Assembly: GCA_045534575.1 (NCBI GenBank)
Contig: JAZSJZ010000004.1
Location: 186,001 to 250,000, forward strand
Direction of reading: 5' to 3'
DNA from: UBA4636 sp045534575
GTDB taxonomy: Bacteria; Bacillota; Clostridia; Christensenellales; Borkfalkiaceae
Length of the DNA: 64,000 nucleotides
The notes under the pieces are model-generated. The model did no database searches. It was not told where the DNA came from and was given only the letters and a program-made list of their open reading frames with translations. Shown one piece after another: positions 39,993 through 49,232 of the stretch. A program made the translations under genes and the position numbers. How positions within the stretch are numbered: position 1 is the first letter of the stretch; each line of letters opens with the position of its first letter.

Positions 39993-40781
39993 ATGGACGA
40001 AGTATTACAAAGGCTAAAAGACCTTTTTTCAAATTTTAATATTTTTAGCGCACTTGCGCTCGTTCTCATTTTCTCGCTCGTTTTCTTTATGTTAAGAGCA
40101 ATGATAGTAAATAAGGCAACTAAACTTGTATGGCTTTATCTTTTCACAACAATTTTAACGGGGCTTTATTTCTTCTTTAATAAGGGCGAGTTGTCAACTA
40201 TTTTGTTCTTAGCAATTCAAGGAATGTTTGCTCTTGCCGTAGTTGCTCTATTTGCAACGGAGATTAAACGTGAACTTTGGAACAAGCGCTTATCGGACGG
40301 TGGCGGTGATAAAACCGGCTCGGCTGACGCGGATTTTTGCATTGAAGAAATTATAAAAGCCGTTCAAAATATGTCAAAAAGCGATATTGGCGCAATAATC
40401 GTTTTATCGAACGATAACATTGCCGAAAGCACTTTAAATAGCGGTGTTTCAATCAATGCTGAAATATCTTCACAACTTATTGAAAGCATTTTCTTACCAA
40501 AAACTCCGCTTCACGACGGCGCTTTGATTATTAACGGCAAGCGTATTCAATCGGCTGGATGTTTTCTTCCTGTATCGCAAGAAATTAATCTTTCCAAAGA
40601 TTTAGGTTCAAGGCATCGTGCTGGAATTGGCTTAACTGAAACGGTTAACGTAACCGCTATTATCGTTTCGGAAGAAACAGGAATAATTTCGATTGCTAAA
40701 GGCGGTAAAATCGCACGCTATGCCGATACAAACGCATTAAGGGACGCGCTTAGAGGCTATTATTGGAAGGAAATGATTTAA
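39993..40781 (+). CDS. cdaA: diadenylate cyclase CdaA
   Basis: The membrane-bound c-di-AMP synthase, making the essential messenger from two ATP. It has 262 residues. Three N-terminal transmembrane segments (about 16-36, 44-61 and 67-88) precede the DAC domain. The catalytic motifs are LHDGALII (DGA) near residue 168 and SRHRAGIG (RHR) near 201. In most Firmicutes cdaA is followed by cdaR and glmM. Here only a 37-residue membrane peptide follows, then a terminator. Confidence 0.95.
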   Translation: MDEVLQRLKDLFSNFNIFSALALVLIFSLVFFMLRAMIVNKATKLVWLYLFTTILTGLYFFFNKGELSTILFLAIQGMFALAVVALFATEIKRELWNKRLSDGGGDKTGSADADFCIEEIIKAVQNMSKSDIGAIIVLSNDNIAESTLNSGVSINAEISSQLIESIFLPKTPLHDGALIINGKRIQSAGCFLPVSQEINLSKDLGSRHRAGIGLTETVNVTAIIVSEETGIISIAKGGKIARYADTNALRDALRGYYWKEMI

Positions 40782-40794
40782 GGGGGAATAGATA

Positions 40795-40908
40795 ATGTCA
40801 AAAGATAATTTTTTCGCTCGTTTAGGTAAAGCAATCACATCAAATATTAAACCTTTAGTTATTTCGATATTCGTTGCTATTTTTATTTTTATAGTAGCAT
40901 TTGCTTAA
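40795..40908 (+). CDS. 37-residue membrane peptide in the cdaR position
   Basis: A small gene with a strong ribosome binding site (AAGGGGGA at 40780-40787) 7 bases before the ATG, 13 bases after cdaA and closed by a terminator. The peptide starts hydrophilic (SKDNFFARLGKAITSNIK) and ends in one transmembrane helix of about 18 residues (PLVISIFVAIFIFIVAFA). Its layout resembles just the N-terminal anchor of CdaR (YbbR) without any YbbR domain. It may be a reduced CdaR or an independent small regulator of CdaA. No annotated function is known to me. Confidence 0.7.
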   Translation: MSKDNFFARLGKAITSNIKPLVISIFVAIFIFIVAFA

Positions 40909-40920
40909 CAACAACAAAAA

Positions 40921-40943
40921 ACAGGGCTAAGCCCTGTTTTTTT
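40921..40943 (+). terminator. intrinsic terminator after cdaA unit
   Basis: ACAGGG (40921-40926) and CCCTGT (40932-40937) pair around CTAAG, followed by T residues. The A-tract before it could also serve the minus-strand dnaI transcript. Confidence 0.88.
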
Positions 40944-40956
40944 ATGCTCTTTTTTA

Positions 40957-41877
40957 TTATTGTTTAGTTAATTTTCTTAAATCAACGCCGTTTAAAACGG
41001 GGTGAATTGCCGTTAAAAGCCTTGAAGATAATCTTTCGCCATAGCGAAGTTCAATTTCTTCAAAAGATAAGTTTGTGGTTATAAAATACGGCTTTTTGTT
41101 GTTAATTCTTTCGCTAATTACCATTAGCAAATTTTCAATAGTTATCTTGTTTAAGAGTTGTTCGCTTCCTAAATCGTCAAGAACTAAAAGGTCGCAAGAA
41201 GTTAAAATTTCTTTGACGATTAGTTTTTCTTGATTGCTTGCATAAAGTTGTTTTACGAAAATATCGTTAAAATCAAACGTTGTTAAATAGATTGCATTAA
41301 AACAATTTTCGTTTATTTCATTTGCAACGCACTCAGCGATAAAAGTTTTTCCCGTTCCTCTTTGACCAGATAGTAATATGCTTTTTGAATTTAAAGAAAA
41401 GTTTGAAGCATATTCTTTAAAACTATTCATAAACTTCTCGGTGTTTACCACGAAAGATAGTTTATCGTCTTTAAAAGACGCAAGTTTTTTTGGCTTTATC
41501 TCTAAAAATTCGTAAGCAAGTTCGTTAAGTTTTTTAAAGTAGCACTTGCAAGGCTTACCACCGACTGAGCCAAGGTCGTTGCAAAGGTCGCAAGATGGCT
41601 TAAATTCATTATCAATAAGCGCGCTTCTTAGTTTTTCTAAAAGCGCTTTATATGTTTGAACTTGTTCTTCAAGTTCTTTAATTTTTTCTTGATTTTGCTC
41701 AAACTTAGCCTTTTCTAGGTCGAAAACCATTGTTTTATAGGCTTTTTTTGAAACGGAATATAACGCGCTTTCGTGCAAAATTTCTTCTTCGGTTACGTGT
41801 TCGTTATATCTTCTTTGAGATTGCAAAAGTTCAAAATGTTGAGTTGTTTTAGTTAATAAAAAATTGCTTTCAATCAT
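40957..41877 (-). CDS. dnaI: helicase loader DnaI/DnaC-like ATPase
   Basis: An AAA+ loader of the replicative helicase, 306 residues. The N-terminal 90 residues are helical, with the zinc-type pattern CDLCNDLG and CKCY. The ATPase has Walker A LLSGQRGTGKTF near residue 172, Walker B LLVLDDLGSE near 235, and FITTNLS (sensor I). It begins two bases after the dnaD-like gene, forming a primosome operon on the minus strand. Its partner helicase DnaB is encoded at 52733. Confidence 0.9.
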   Translation of the reverse strand: MIESNFLLTKTTQHFELLQSQRRYNEHVTEEEILHESALYSVSKKAYKTMVFDLEKAKFEQNQEKIKELEEQVQTYKALLEKLRSALIDNEFKPSCDLCNDLGSVGGKPCKCYFKKLNELAYEFLEIKPKKLASFKDDKLSFVVNTEKFMNSFKEYASNFSLNSKSILLSGQRGTGKTFIAECVANEINENCFNAIYLTTFDFNDIFVKQLYASNQEKLIVKEILTSCDLLVLDDLGSEQLLNKITIENLLMVISERINNKKPYFITTNLSFEEIELRYGERLSSRLLTAIHPVLNGVDLRKLTKQ

Positions 41878-41879
41878 AA

Positions 41880-43310
41880 TTAAAAATTAATTTTGCTAAC
41901 GTCGTCAATAAACGAGTCAAGCTCCTCTTTAGTATATTTTCTTTCGTTTTGCGTATGAACGCCAACGGTAGGGGCTAAATCTTTTCTAACAAACGCTGGA
42001 ATTTGGTCTATCGTGAAAATGCCTTTAGACTTCCAATCGCTCAGTATTGTGTTCATATAGACTATAACGTTGGTTTTGCCTTGAGCACGGAGCGCTGCTT
42101 CCAAAATCATTTCGTCGCTAAATCCCCACTCACGCCAAGAGAACAGGTTTTTTCTATCCCAATCGTTAGGAAGCCTATCAAGAAGGCTAGTTTCAAAAAT
42201 TTTCTTAATAAACTCGTCGTCTAAAGCGCGCTTTTTGAAATAATCAATAATGTTATTTATGCTAACTCTGCCTTCTTTGTAGAGTTTATCAACGATAGAA
42301 TTCATATCTTCAAGCGTTTTTTTGCCTTGTTTAAAGCAAAACTTCGCAATAAATTCTAGCGCATCGCTCTCAAAACCTAGCGATAACCAAGGGTTGATAT
42401 AGTTTTCAATAACGGGCGCAATCACTTGGCAATAAACAGAAAGTTCTCTTGCAATCGTTTTTGCAAGCGTTTCGGTTTTGATTTTTTTAGCGTAATATTC
42501 GCTAATTTCGGCTTTCGAGAACGCTTTTGCGCTATATAGTTCCATCAAAACTTCGTCAAGTCGCAAAACACTTTTAACCTTATAGGTTGTAACAACTGAA
42601 ATTATCGAATCAGTGGTGAATAAAAGTTCTTTTGTCCACTTGTTAAAATAGTTAAAATCGTCAATATCGGCAGTTCTTTTAAGTTTCATTGCCGATAGAA
42701 CTTTTTGAATATCGCTCGAGCGGTTGTTATATTCGTTAAGTTCATCTTCAACTAAAGAAGCGGTAGTTATTCCACGAGCAAAAAAATCTTTAGCAACGGC
42801 TAAAATATACTTTCCACCAATGTTCTCACCCTTTAACTTAATGCAATATTGGCAAATCATTAAAAGTGCGTCGGGTTTTGCGTTATAATCCTCCATAAGC
42901 GAAAAATAGTCGGCGTATTCGTTAGTTGAAATCATGCGTGCGTTATTTACTAAAACTTGCAACGCCTTTGAAAATTCGTCGTATTTTCCCGCTTTAAAAC
43001 GGCGTGCCTTGCCGTGGTGAGTGATAGGCAAATATTTAACGGTAAAAGGCTCGTCGCTCATAATGGAAACAAGGTCAAACTCTTCCCAATATTTAAAACA
43101 ATCTTTAACCGTTTCAACGCTCAATGAAAGAGCCTCAGCGAACTTATAAACGTCAACGTCCTCAACTTGATTTTTGCATAAGAAAAGCCCGTAAACATAA
43201 ACTTTTACGGCATCACCATCGCTTTCGGCAAGATAATCGGTGATGAACTGATTTTCAATCTGCGTTGTGAAATTTTTTCTCGAATCGTTAGTTAAAGAAC
43301 AAAAAGACAT
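41880..43310 (-). CDS. DnaD/DnaB-II-like primosome initiation protein
   Basis: A 476-residue protein with an N-terminal winged-helix-like domain (VKVYVYGLFLCKNQ, then KFAEALSLSVETVKDCFKYW) and one or more DnaD/DnaB_2 helical domains. YINPWLSLGFESDALEFIAK and ILSDWKSKGIFTIDQIPAFV follow the YYI/W-x-x-x-G-F and NWxxxGI patterns of those domains. Such proteins act with DnaA and DnaI in loading the replicative helicase. The ribosome binding site is GGAG about 12 bases upstream. Whether it corresponds to Bacillus DnaD or DnaB cannot be settled here. Confidence 0.82.
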   Translation of the reverse strand: MSFCSLTNDSRKNFTTQIENQFITDYLAESDGDAVKVYVYGLFLCKNQVEDVDVYKFAEALSLSVETVKDCFKYWEEFDLVSIMSDEPFTVKYLPITHHGKARRFKAGKYDEFSKALQVLVNNARMISTNEYADYFSLMEDYNAKPDALLMICQYCIKLKGENIGGKYILAVAKDFFARGITTASLVEDELNEYNNRSSDIQKVLSAMKLKRTADIDDFNYFNKWTKELLFTTDSIISVVTTYKVKSVLRLDEVLMELYSAKAFSKAEISEYYAKKIKTETLAKTIARELSVYCQVIAPVIENYINPWLSLGFESDALEFIAKFCFKQGKKTLEDMNSIVDKLYKEGRVSINNIIDYFKKRALDDEFIKKIFETSLLDRLPNDWDRKNLFSWREWGFSDEMILEAALRAQGKTNVIVYMNTILSDWKSKGIFTIDQIPAFVRKDLAPTVGVHTQNERKYTKEELDSFIDDVSKINF

Positions 43311-43364
43311 TTTAAATTTGCTCCGCTTGTTTTTTCGTAAATGACTTGAAATATTTGAGATAAT

Positions 43365-43393
43365 ATAATATAATAAATAATAACAAATTTCAA
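43365..43393 (-). promoter_or_regulatory. promoter of dnaD-dnaI operon
   Basis: On the minus strand: TTGAAA (43393-43388), 17 bases, TATTAT (43370-43365). Confidence 0.55.
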
Positions 43394-43484
43394 CTATTTT
43401 TTAAGTATTTTTTTAAAATTACTAAATATTGTGTTATATCTTATGTTAAACTACAAAAACGATATAACTTATAAATTTTCGCGG

Positions 43485-43507
43485 GTTTGAAAGTCTACTT
43501 TCAAAAC
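43485..43507. other. hairpin in the sbcD leader
   Basis: GTTTGAAAGT-CT-ACTTTCAAAAC is a near-perfect inverted repeat just before the sbcD ribosome binding site (AAGGA at 43516). It could be an operator or a leader stem. A weak TTATGT-N16-TATAAC promoter ends at 43468. Confidence 0.4.
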
Positions 43508-43526
43508 TTTAAATTTAAGGATTTCT

Positions 43527-44708
43527 ATGAGGTTTTTACACACTTCCGACCTTCACATCGGCAAACGGCTTGATAGAGTTGATAAAAAGTCGAGAATTGA
43601 AGAGCAAAAAAAGGTTATAGATAATTTGGTTAGCATCGCTAACGAAAAAGAAGTTGACGTCGTTTTAATTGCAGGCGACGTTTACGATACGTTTATTCCT
43701 TCCGCTGAGGCTGAAGCATTGTTTTTCGATATGCTCTATAAACTTTCTAGGTTAAACGTTTTAACAATCATAATTAGCGGTAACCACGATGACGAGGAAA
43801 GATTAACTGCATCAAAGCAAATTTCTGCGTTTGGTGGGGCGTTTTTTGCTGGCTCAAATTTTGCATTTGAGAAAAAAATCGGTCAAATAGAGGTTGAAAA
43901 TTCGGGCGAAGATTTCATAATTTTGAAAAAGGGCGATGAAAGTGTTTTTGTGTCGCTTTTGCCGTATCCAACCGAATATAGGATGAAAGAAAAACTTGAC
44001 GAAGAAGAAACGTATGAAAACAAGGTTTCTCGCTATATTCAAAAATCGCTTGAAAACAATAAAGAAAATCTGCCCGTTATCTTAGTTTCGCATATTTTTA
44101 TGCTAGGTGGCGTATCAACCTCGGGTGAGCGAGCAATCGAACTTGGTGGGGCAAGAATTTTGCCTCAATCAATAATACCTTCTTGCTGTATTTATACGGC
44201 GCTAGGGCATATTCACAAAAGGCAAGTTCTAAATAAATACCGTAATATTATTTATAGCGGTTCTATTATGCCGTTCACTTTCGACGAGGCAAACAGCCAA
44301 AAATCAGTTACCGTTTTTGACGTTGTTTCAGGTAAAGTGCAAAATTTGGAAGAAGTAAAACTTTCGGGTTATAAAGAACTTTTAAGGCTTTGCGCCTCAA
44401 GTATTGAAGAGGCTATGCAAATCTTAGAACCTTATAGAGAATATTTCGTTGAACTAACTTTAAAACTTGAAAATATCGTATCGGGCGAGAGTTTGAAACA
44501 ACTTAGCGCTTGCTATCCTAACGTAAAAATCAATTTGGAATATACCGCAAATGAAAAAATCGAAGTAAAACGCCGTTCTGCTATGACCGATAAAGAAATT
44601 TTCATCGAGTTTTATAAATCAAAATTTTCAACCGAGCCACCTTTTGAATTGGTTGACTTATTTTTAGAAACGTTAAATCAAGGGGGCGGTAGCGATGAAA
44701 CCTATTAG
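43527..44708 (+). CDS. sbcD: exonuclease SbcCD subunit D
   Basis: The Mre11-like nuclease subunit of the SbcCD complex, which processes DNA ends and hairpins. It has 393 residues. Motifs: TSDLHIGKRL, AGDVYDTFIPS, SGNHDDEERL, VSHIFMLGG and LGHIHKRQ, covering the phosphoesterase metal ligands. The C-terminal part is the capping and SbcC-binding region. AAGGA precedes the ATG. It overlaps sbcC by 14 bases. Confidence 0.95.
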   Translation: MRFLHTSDLHIGKRLDRVDKKSRIEEQKKVIDNLVSIANEKEVDVVLIAGDVYDTFIPSAEAEALFFDMLYKLSRLNVLTIIISGNHDDEERLTASKQISAFGGAFFAGSNFAFEKKIGQIEVENSGEDFIILKKGDESVFVSLLPYPTEYRMKEKLDEEETYENKVSRYIQKSLENNKENLPVILVSHIFMLGGVSTSGERAIELGGARILPQSIIPSCCIYTALGHIHKRQVLNKYRNIIYSGSIMPFTFDEANSQKSVTVFDVVSGKVQNLEEVKLSGYKELLRLCASSIEEAMQILEPYREYFVELTLKLENIVSGESLKQLSACYPNVKINLEYTANEKIEVKRRSAMTDKEIFIEFYKSKFSTEPPFELVDLFLETLNQGGGSDETY

Positions 44709-47319
44709 GCTTGAATTTTCGGGCATAAAAAGTTACGTAGATAAAACCGTTGTTGACTTTGAAAATTTGTCTAAAGGCGGTTTATTTGGCATATTTGGCG
44801 CAACGGGAAGTGGTAAATCAACCATTTTAGATTGCATTTTTCTATCGCTCTATGGTAGATTAAAAAACACCGCTCATCAAAGCGATTATCTTAATAAAAA
44901 GGTCGATTTTGGCTACGTTGATTTTACTTTTGATATTATAGAAGACGGGCAGTATCATAGATATAACGTTGTTCGTCAGTTCAAAAGCGCGGAAGGCAAA
45001 AAGACCATTCCAACGCCTAAAGTTTTCGTTAGTGAAATAATTGACGGCGAGAAATATCCTAGAGCCGAAAAGGTTGATTCTTGCAATGAATTTATGATCC
45101 AAACCATAGGGCTTAACATTGACGATTTTTCAAAGTGCATAGTTTTACCGCAAGGCGAGTTTTCATCTTTCGTTTTGCAAAAAAGAAGCGAAAGGTTATC
45201 TATGATGGCGGGGCTTTTTAATCTTTCAAAATACGGATATGGTTTAATCGATAGGTTAAAAGATAAAGAAAGCATTTTGTCGAAAGAAATTGTTAAACTG
45301 CAAACTGAAAAAACTCTTTTAGGCGACGTATCAAATGATGCCCTCGATAGTGCTAAAACCCTTTTAAAAAATAGCCAAAAAGAGCACGATGAAAAAATCG
45401 TAAAAAAGACCAAAATCGAAGAAGAACTCAAAGAATATGAGAAAAATTATGAAACGCATAATTTGCTTTTAAAGGCAAGAGAAGATAAAGAAAAACTTGA
45501 GGCTTTAAAAGAAGTAATTCAAGATAAAAAATACGTTTTAGATAATTTTGAACTAGCAAAGAAAATTGTTGAAAACTATAAAAAAACACTCTTAAGAAAA
45601 GAGGAAATTTCAGCACTAGAAGAAGAGATAAAAAAATCGCAACAAGTATGTTCTGCTCTTTTAAACGAGGAAGAAATTCTAAGTTCAAAAGAGGGTGAAA
45701 TTAACCAAAAAAAGATTGACCTTGAAAACAAGAAAAACTCCTTATCGGTTTTAAATTCCTTAAAAGTTGACTTTTTGGAACTTAGTAAAATTGATAGTTT
45801 AATTCAATCAAAATTATCGCTTTACAAAGAGAAAGTTGGCGAATTAAAACTTTTAGAAGAAGGGTTAATTAAGTTAGAAGAAGATAAGGAAAAGATTGAA
45901 AAAGAGATTGAAGATTTTAACTTTAACTCAAAAATTAAATTTTTCATCGACGCATTATCTGCAAAAGATACGAACGAGTTTATAAAAGAAGAAAAAGATT
46001 TCTTGTCATCACTAAGTGCTTATTTATCTAGCGAAGGCAAAGAAAAAACAAACTTTAGGCAAGAAGAACTTGAAAAAATGCTTAAATGCGTTGGCGAGGT
46101 TGATTATTCTAGATTAAAAGAAATTCTCGCAGTAAACGATGAACTTTTCTCAAAAATTTCTTTAGTTAAAGAGAATATTTTAAAAGAAACTGCAAAAATT
46201 TCGGCAATAAAGAGCCAAATTGATAATATTTTGGAAGAAGGTAAAAAAGAGCGTGCAAGGCAGACTCAAATTTTAGAAAAGTTAAATTCTTTCACTTTTG
46301 GTTTAGGCTTTGAAGAAGCTGTTTCATTTTTGCAAAAAGAAATTGCGCAAATTAATGCTGAAATTAAATCGTTTGACGATAAAATGCGTGAATTAATCAC
46401 GAAAAAAGATAACGCAAAACTTAGCGTTAAACTTTTGGAAGCAAAATTAGAAACTGCGTTAAAAGAACTTGAAAAAGAAGAAAGGGAATATGAAAAATCA
46501 TTACATTTGACCTTAGACGAAGCAAACAGAGTTTTTTCTTTTAGCAAAGAAATTGCAACCATTTCGGCTCAAGTTAATAATTTTGAAAAGGAATATTCTA
46601 GAACCTCTCTAGATATTGAACGGCTAGAAAAAGACTATAAAGAGCAAGAATATTCGCTTGAAAATCTAGAAAAACGGCGTGAAAATTTATCGCTAATATC
46701 GAACGAAATTGACCTATTAAAAGAAAATATATATAAATATAAAGATATTATCGAAAAATTGTGGAAAAATTTAGATAAAAGTGCTATAATTGAAAAAGCG
46801 CTTGAAAGCGTTAATTCAAAACTTGACGTTGTTGAAAAACTCAAAAGCCTTTTAAAGTCGAGTGCGCTAGTTGATTTTGTTGCCGAAGAATATTTGCAAT
46901 TTATATCAATCGATGCGAACGAACTTTTGTTAAAATTCACTTTTGGAAAATTTGGTTTAAAATATCAATCGAATTTTGTCGTTGTTGATAACACTCAAGG
47001 CGGTGAAATAAGGCGAGTTGAAACGTCGTCTGGCGGGGAGTTGTTCCTCGTTTCGTTATCGCTTGCGCTTGCTTTATCAAAGAGTATATACGCAAGAAAC
47101 AATAGACCTATCGAGTTTTTCTTTTTAGACGAAGGCTTTGGCTCGCTTGATTCTAATCTTTTAGAGGGCGTTGTTGAAATTTTAGATAATCTTAGCAAGG
47201 TCGAAAAGGTTTCAATAGGCGTAATTTCGCACGTTGAAGCATTGAAAGAGCGAATAACTTCTAAAATTTCGGTGATATCGGCAACTGAAAATAGTGGCTC
47301 AAAGATAGTAAAGTATTAA
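44695..47319 (+). CDS. sbcC: exonuclease SbcCD subunit C, no zinc-hook CxxC
   Basis: A Rad50/SMC-like ATPase, 874 residues. The N-terminal half-domain has Walker A FGATGSGKSTIL near residue 36 and VLPQGEFSSFV (Q-loop region). A long Lys/Glu-rich coiled coil spans about 180-740. The C-terminal half has the signature RVETSSGGELFLVSLSLALAL and Walker B FFLDEGFGSLD. Most SbcC/Rad50 proteins carry a CxxC zinc hook at the apex of the coiled coil; none is present here, and the arms are shorter than usual. Dimerisation at the apex must then be zinc-independent or lost. Confidence 0.93.
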   Translation: MKPIRLEFSGIKSYVDKTVVDFENLSKGGLFGIFGATGSGKSTILDCIFLSLYGRLKNTAHQSDYLNKKVDFGYVDFTFDIIEDGQYHRYNVVRQFKSAEGKKTIPTPKVFVSEIIDGEKYPRAEKVDSCNEFMIQTIGLNIDDFSKCIVLPQGEFSSFVLQKRSERLSMMAGLFNLSKYGYGLIDRLKDKESILSKEIVKLQTEKTLLGDVSNDALDSAKTLLKNSQKEHDEKIVKKTKIEEELKEYEKNYETHNLLLKAREDKEKLEALKEVIQDKKYVLDNFELAKKIVENYKKTLLRKEEISALEEEIKKSQQVCSALLNEEEILSSKEGEINQKKIDLENKKNSLSVLNSLKVDFLELSKIDSLIQSKLSLYKEKVGELKLLEEGLIKLEEDKEKIEKEIEDFNFNSKIKFFIDALSAKDTNEFIKEEKDFLSSLSAYLSSEGKEKTNFRQEELEKMLKCVGEVDYSRLKEILAVNDELFSKISLVKENILKETAKISAIKSQIDNILEEGKKERARQTQILEKLNSFTFGLGFEEAVSFLQKEIAQINAEIKSFDDKMRELITKKDNAKLSVKLLEAKLETALKELEKEEREYEKSLHLTLDEANRVFSFSKEIATISAQVNNFEKEYSRTSLDIERLEKDYKEQEYSLENLEKRRENLSLISNEIDLLKENIYKYKDIIEKLWKNLDKSAIIEKALESVNSKLDVVEKLKSLLKSSALVDFVAEEYLQFISIDANELLLKFTFGKFGLKYQSNFVVVDNTQGGEIRRVETSSGGELFLVSLSLALALSKSIYARNNRPIEFFFLDEGFGSLDSNLLEGVVEILDNLSKVEKVSIGVISHVEALKERITSKISVISATENSGSKIVKY

Positions 47320-47407
47320 AGTTAAATTTTCTAGAGTGAATAAGAGCAAACAAGAACAAACTTTTTAAAAAGTAAACATTAAACAATAACCCGTTTTAAG
47401 GAGAGTT

Positions 47408-49198
47408 ATGGAAACCGCGATTTTATCACCCGCGCTTATTTGGGAAGGTTTTTCCGTTAGGAAAATGTTCCAAGAAAGCAAGACGGATGAAAAGATTTTT
47501 GACAACGTAATATACAGCGAATATTATTTTTCGGGAAGAGATGTTAACAATAATAGTGTTAGAATCTTTGGCGTTTACGCGCACCTTAAAGATACGAAAA
47601 ATCGCGCTTCTAAAGGCGGGCTTTTGATAATTCCTGATGCAACCGATTCGGTTGACTATGAAATTATGAGCGTTTACGCTAAAAAAGGCTACTCCGTTTT
47701 AATGATAGATTATCGCGGAGAAAACGCTGAAGTTGAAAATTATACTAAATACCCGCAACAGATTTCTTACGCAAACTATTCTAAGTGTGGCGAAACGTTG
47801 TTTAGCGCACCGCAATCGGCAAAAAGCACTTGCTGGTATGAGTGGGTTGCCGTTGCAAAATGCGCAATAGCGTTTTTGAATAGCCGAGATGGCGTTGAAA
47901 AGGTAGGCGTTTTAGGCATAAAAGCAGGGGCAGATATAGGCTGGCAAGCGTGCGCAAACAATGATTTGGTAAGTTGTTTCGTTCCATTGTTTGGCGCAGG
48001 CTGGAGGGCTTATAAAGGTTACAGCAAATTTGGTGAACTCGATATTGATTTGACTGACGATAAACTTCGTTTTATCGCGGGCTTAGATGCACACTCTTAT
48101 GCGCAATACGTAACTTGCCCGGTGTTCTTTATGGCTCCAACCAACAACGTCGATTATGACGTTGATAGATGCACTGATACGCTTCTTAGAATTCAAAACC
48201 GAGAAGACGAGCAAGAAAAACTTAGAGAAAGAATGCGTGGTTTTGTTGTTGTGGATAAAAAAGAGGCGGAATCAACAACGTCGAAAACACGCAAAATAAA
48301 ATATTCAAACGCCTCAATTTATCTTTGCCCGCGTTTTAACGACGTTTTGGATGCAAAAGCAAAGAGAAATATTGATTTGTTCTTAGCAAAATATTTGTTA
48401 AACTTCCCACTAACTCTTCCGCAAGAGCCGTCGTTAACGCTTACCGTTGAAGATAAGAAAGTAACGTTAGACGTATCTTTAGACTATTCCGACGTTAACA
48501 GAACCAAAGTGATTAAAGCCTATATTGCGGAAGACGGCGTTATTTCTGCTTATAGAACGTGGGAAGATATGCGTCTTTTGAAGTCGGAAATTGAAAGCGA
48601 AAAGCGTTTTATTTACGATATAAAAACAAAAGCGTCGTTCATAAATGTTTTCGTTACCATTGAATACAAGTCGGGAATTACGATAAGTTCTAAGATTTTA
48701 TCGAAAAAATTGCAAAAAATCTCGGCTAGGAAGTATAATTTAATTTATTCTTCAAGAGAAAAACTCTCTCCTGTTTCGGCAAGTAAACTTTCGCAAAACT
48801 CGATTGGCGGTTTGTTCTTTATGGCTGAGCCTTTAAGTGTTCAAGAGGGAAGTGATGGTATTTGGGGTTTGACTTCCGTTGGTTCTTTCGATTTTTGCAA
48901 ATTTAATCCATCGTTTATAAATCTCAACGAAAATTCGCTCATCAAATTAGACGTTAATACCAAAGATTTTGCAAACATAAAGTTCTACTTAACGTGTTAC
49001 GATAAGAGAAATAAACGATTTGTTGAATATCAAACCGAGCAGAATATGAAAGGTGCTGATTTATGGCAAAATATTCTTCTTCGCGTTGTTGATTTCAAGT
49101 TCCAAAACACCCTTTCTATTAAAGATTATGATTCCGTTCTATCGCTAAGAATAGAGTCTTCTGCAAAAATTCTTATCAACAATCTTTTGATTATATAA
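47408..49198 (+). CDS. alpha/beta-hydrolase-like protein with altered nucleophile
   Basis: A 596-residue protein. Residues about 50-340 look like an acetyl-xylan-esterase/dienelactone-hydrolase fold: GGLLIIPDATD, YSVLMIDYRGE, WYEWVAVAKCAIAFL, then KVGVLGIKAGADIGWQ at the nucleophile elbow. The usual G-x-S-x-G is G-I-K-A-G here, so the catalytic serine is replaced by lysine and normal hydrolase activity is unlikely. The C-terminal 250 residues are beta-rich and unassigned. AAGGAGAG is a strong ribosome binding site. It has no signal peptide. A binding or scaffold role is possible. The family assignment rests on the motif spacing. Confidence 0.7.
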   Translation: METAILSPALIWEGFSVRKMFQESKTDEKIFDNVIYSEYYFSGRDVNNNSVRIFGVYAHLKDTKNRASKGGLLIIPDATDSVDYEIMSVYAKKGYSVLMIDYRGENAEVENYTKYPQQISYANYSKCGETLFSAPQSAKSTCWYEWVAVAKCAIAFLNSRDGVEKVGVLGIKAGADIGWQACANNDLVSCFVPLFGAGWRAYKGYSKFGELDIDLTDDKLRFIAGLDAHSYAQYVTCPVFFMAPTNNVDYDVDRCTDTLLRIQNREDEQEKLRERMRGFVVVDKKEAESTTSKTRKIKYSNASIYLCPRFNDVLDAKAKRNIDLFLAKYLLNFPLTLPQEPSLTLTVEDKKVTLDVSLDYSDVNRTKVIKAYIAEDGVISAYRTWEDMRLLKSEIESEKRFIYDIKTKASFINVFVTIEYKSGITISSKILSKKLQKISARKYNLIYSSREKLSPVSASKLSQNSIGGLFFMAEPLSVQEGSDGIWGLTSVGSFDFCKFNPSFINLNENSLIKLDVNTKDFANIKFYLTCYDKRNKRFVEYQTEQNMKGADLWQNILLRVVDFKFQNTLSIKDYDSVLSLRIESSAKILINNLLII

Positions 49199-49232
49199 TT
49201 AAAAACTTCATTAACCATAGGTTAATTAAAAA

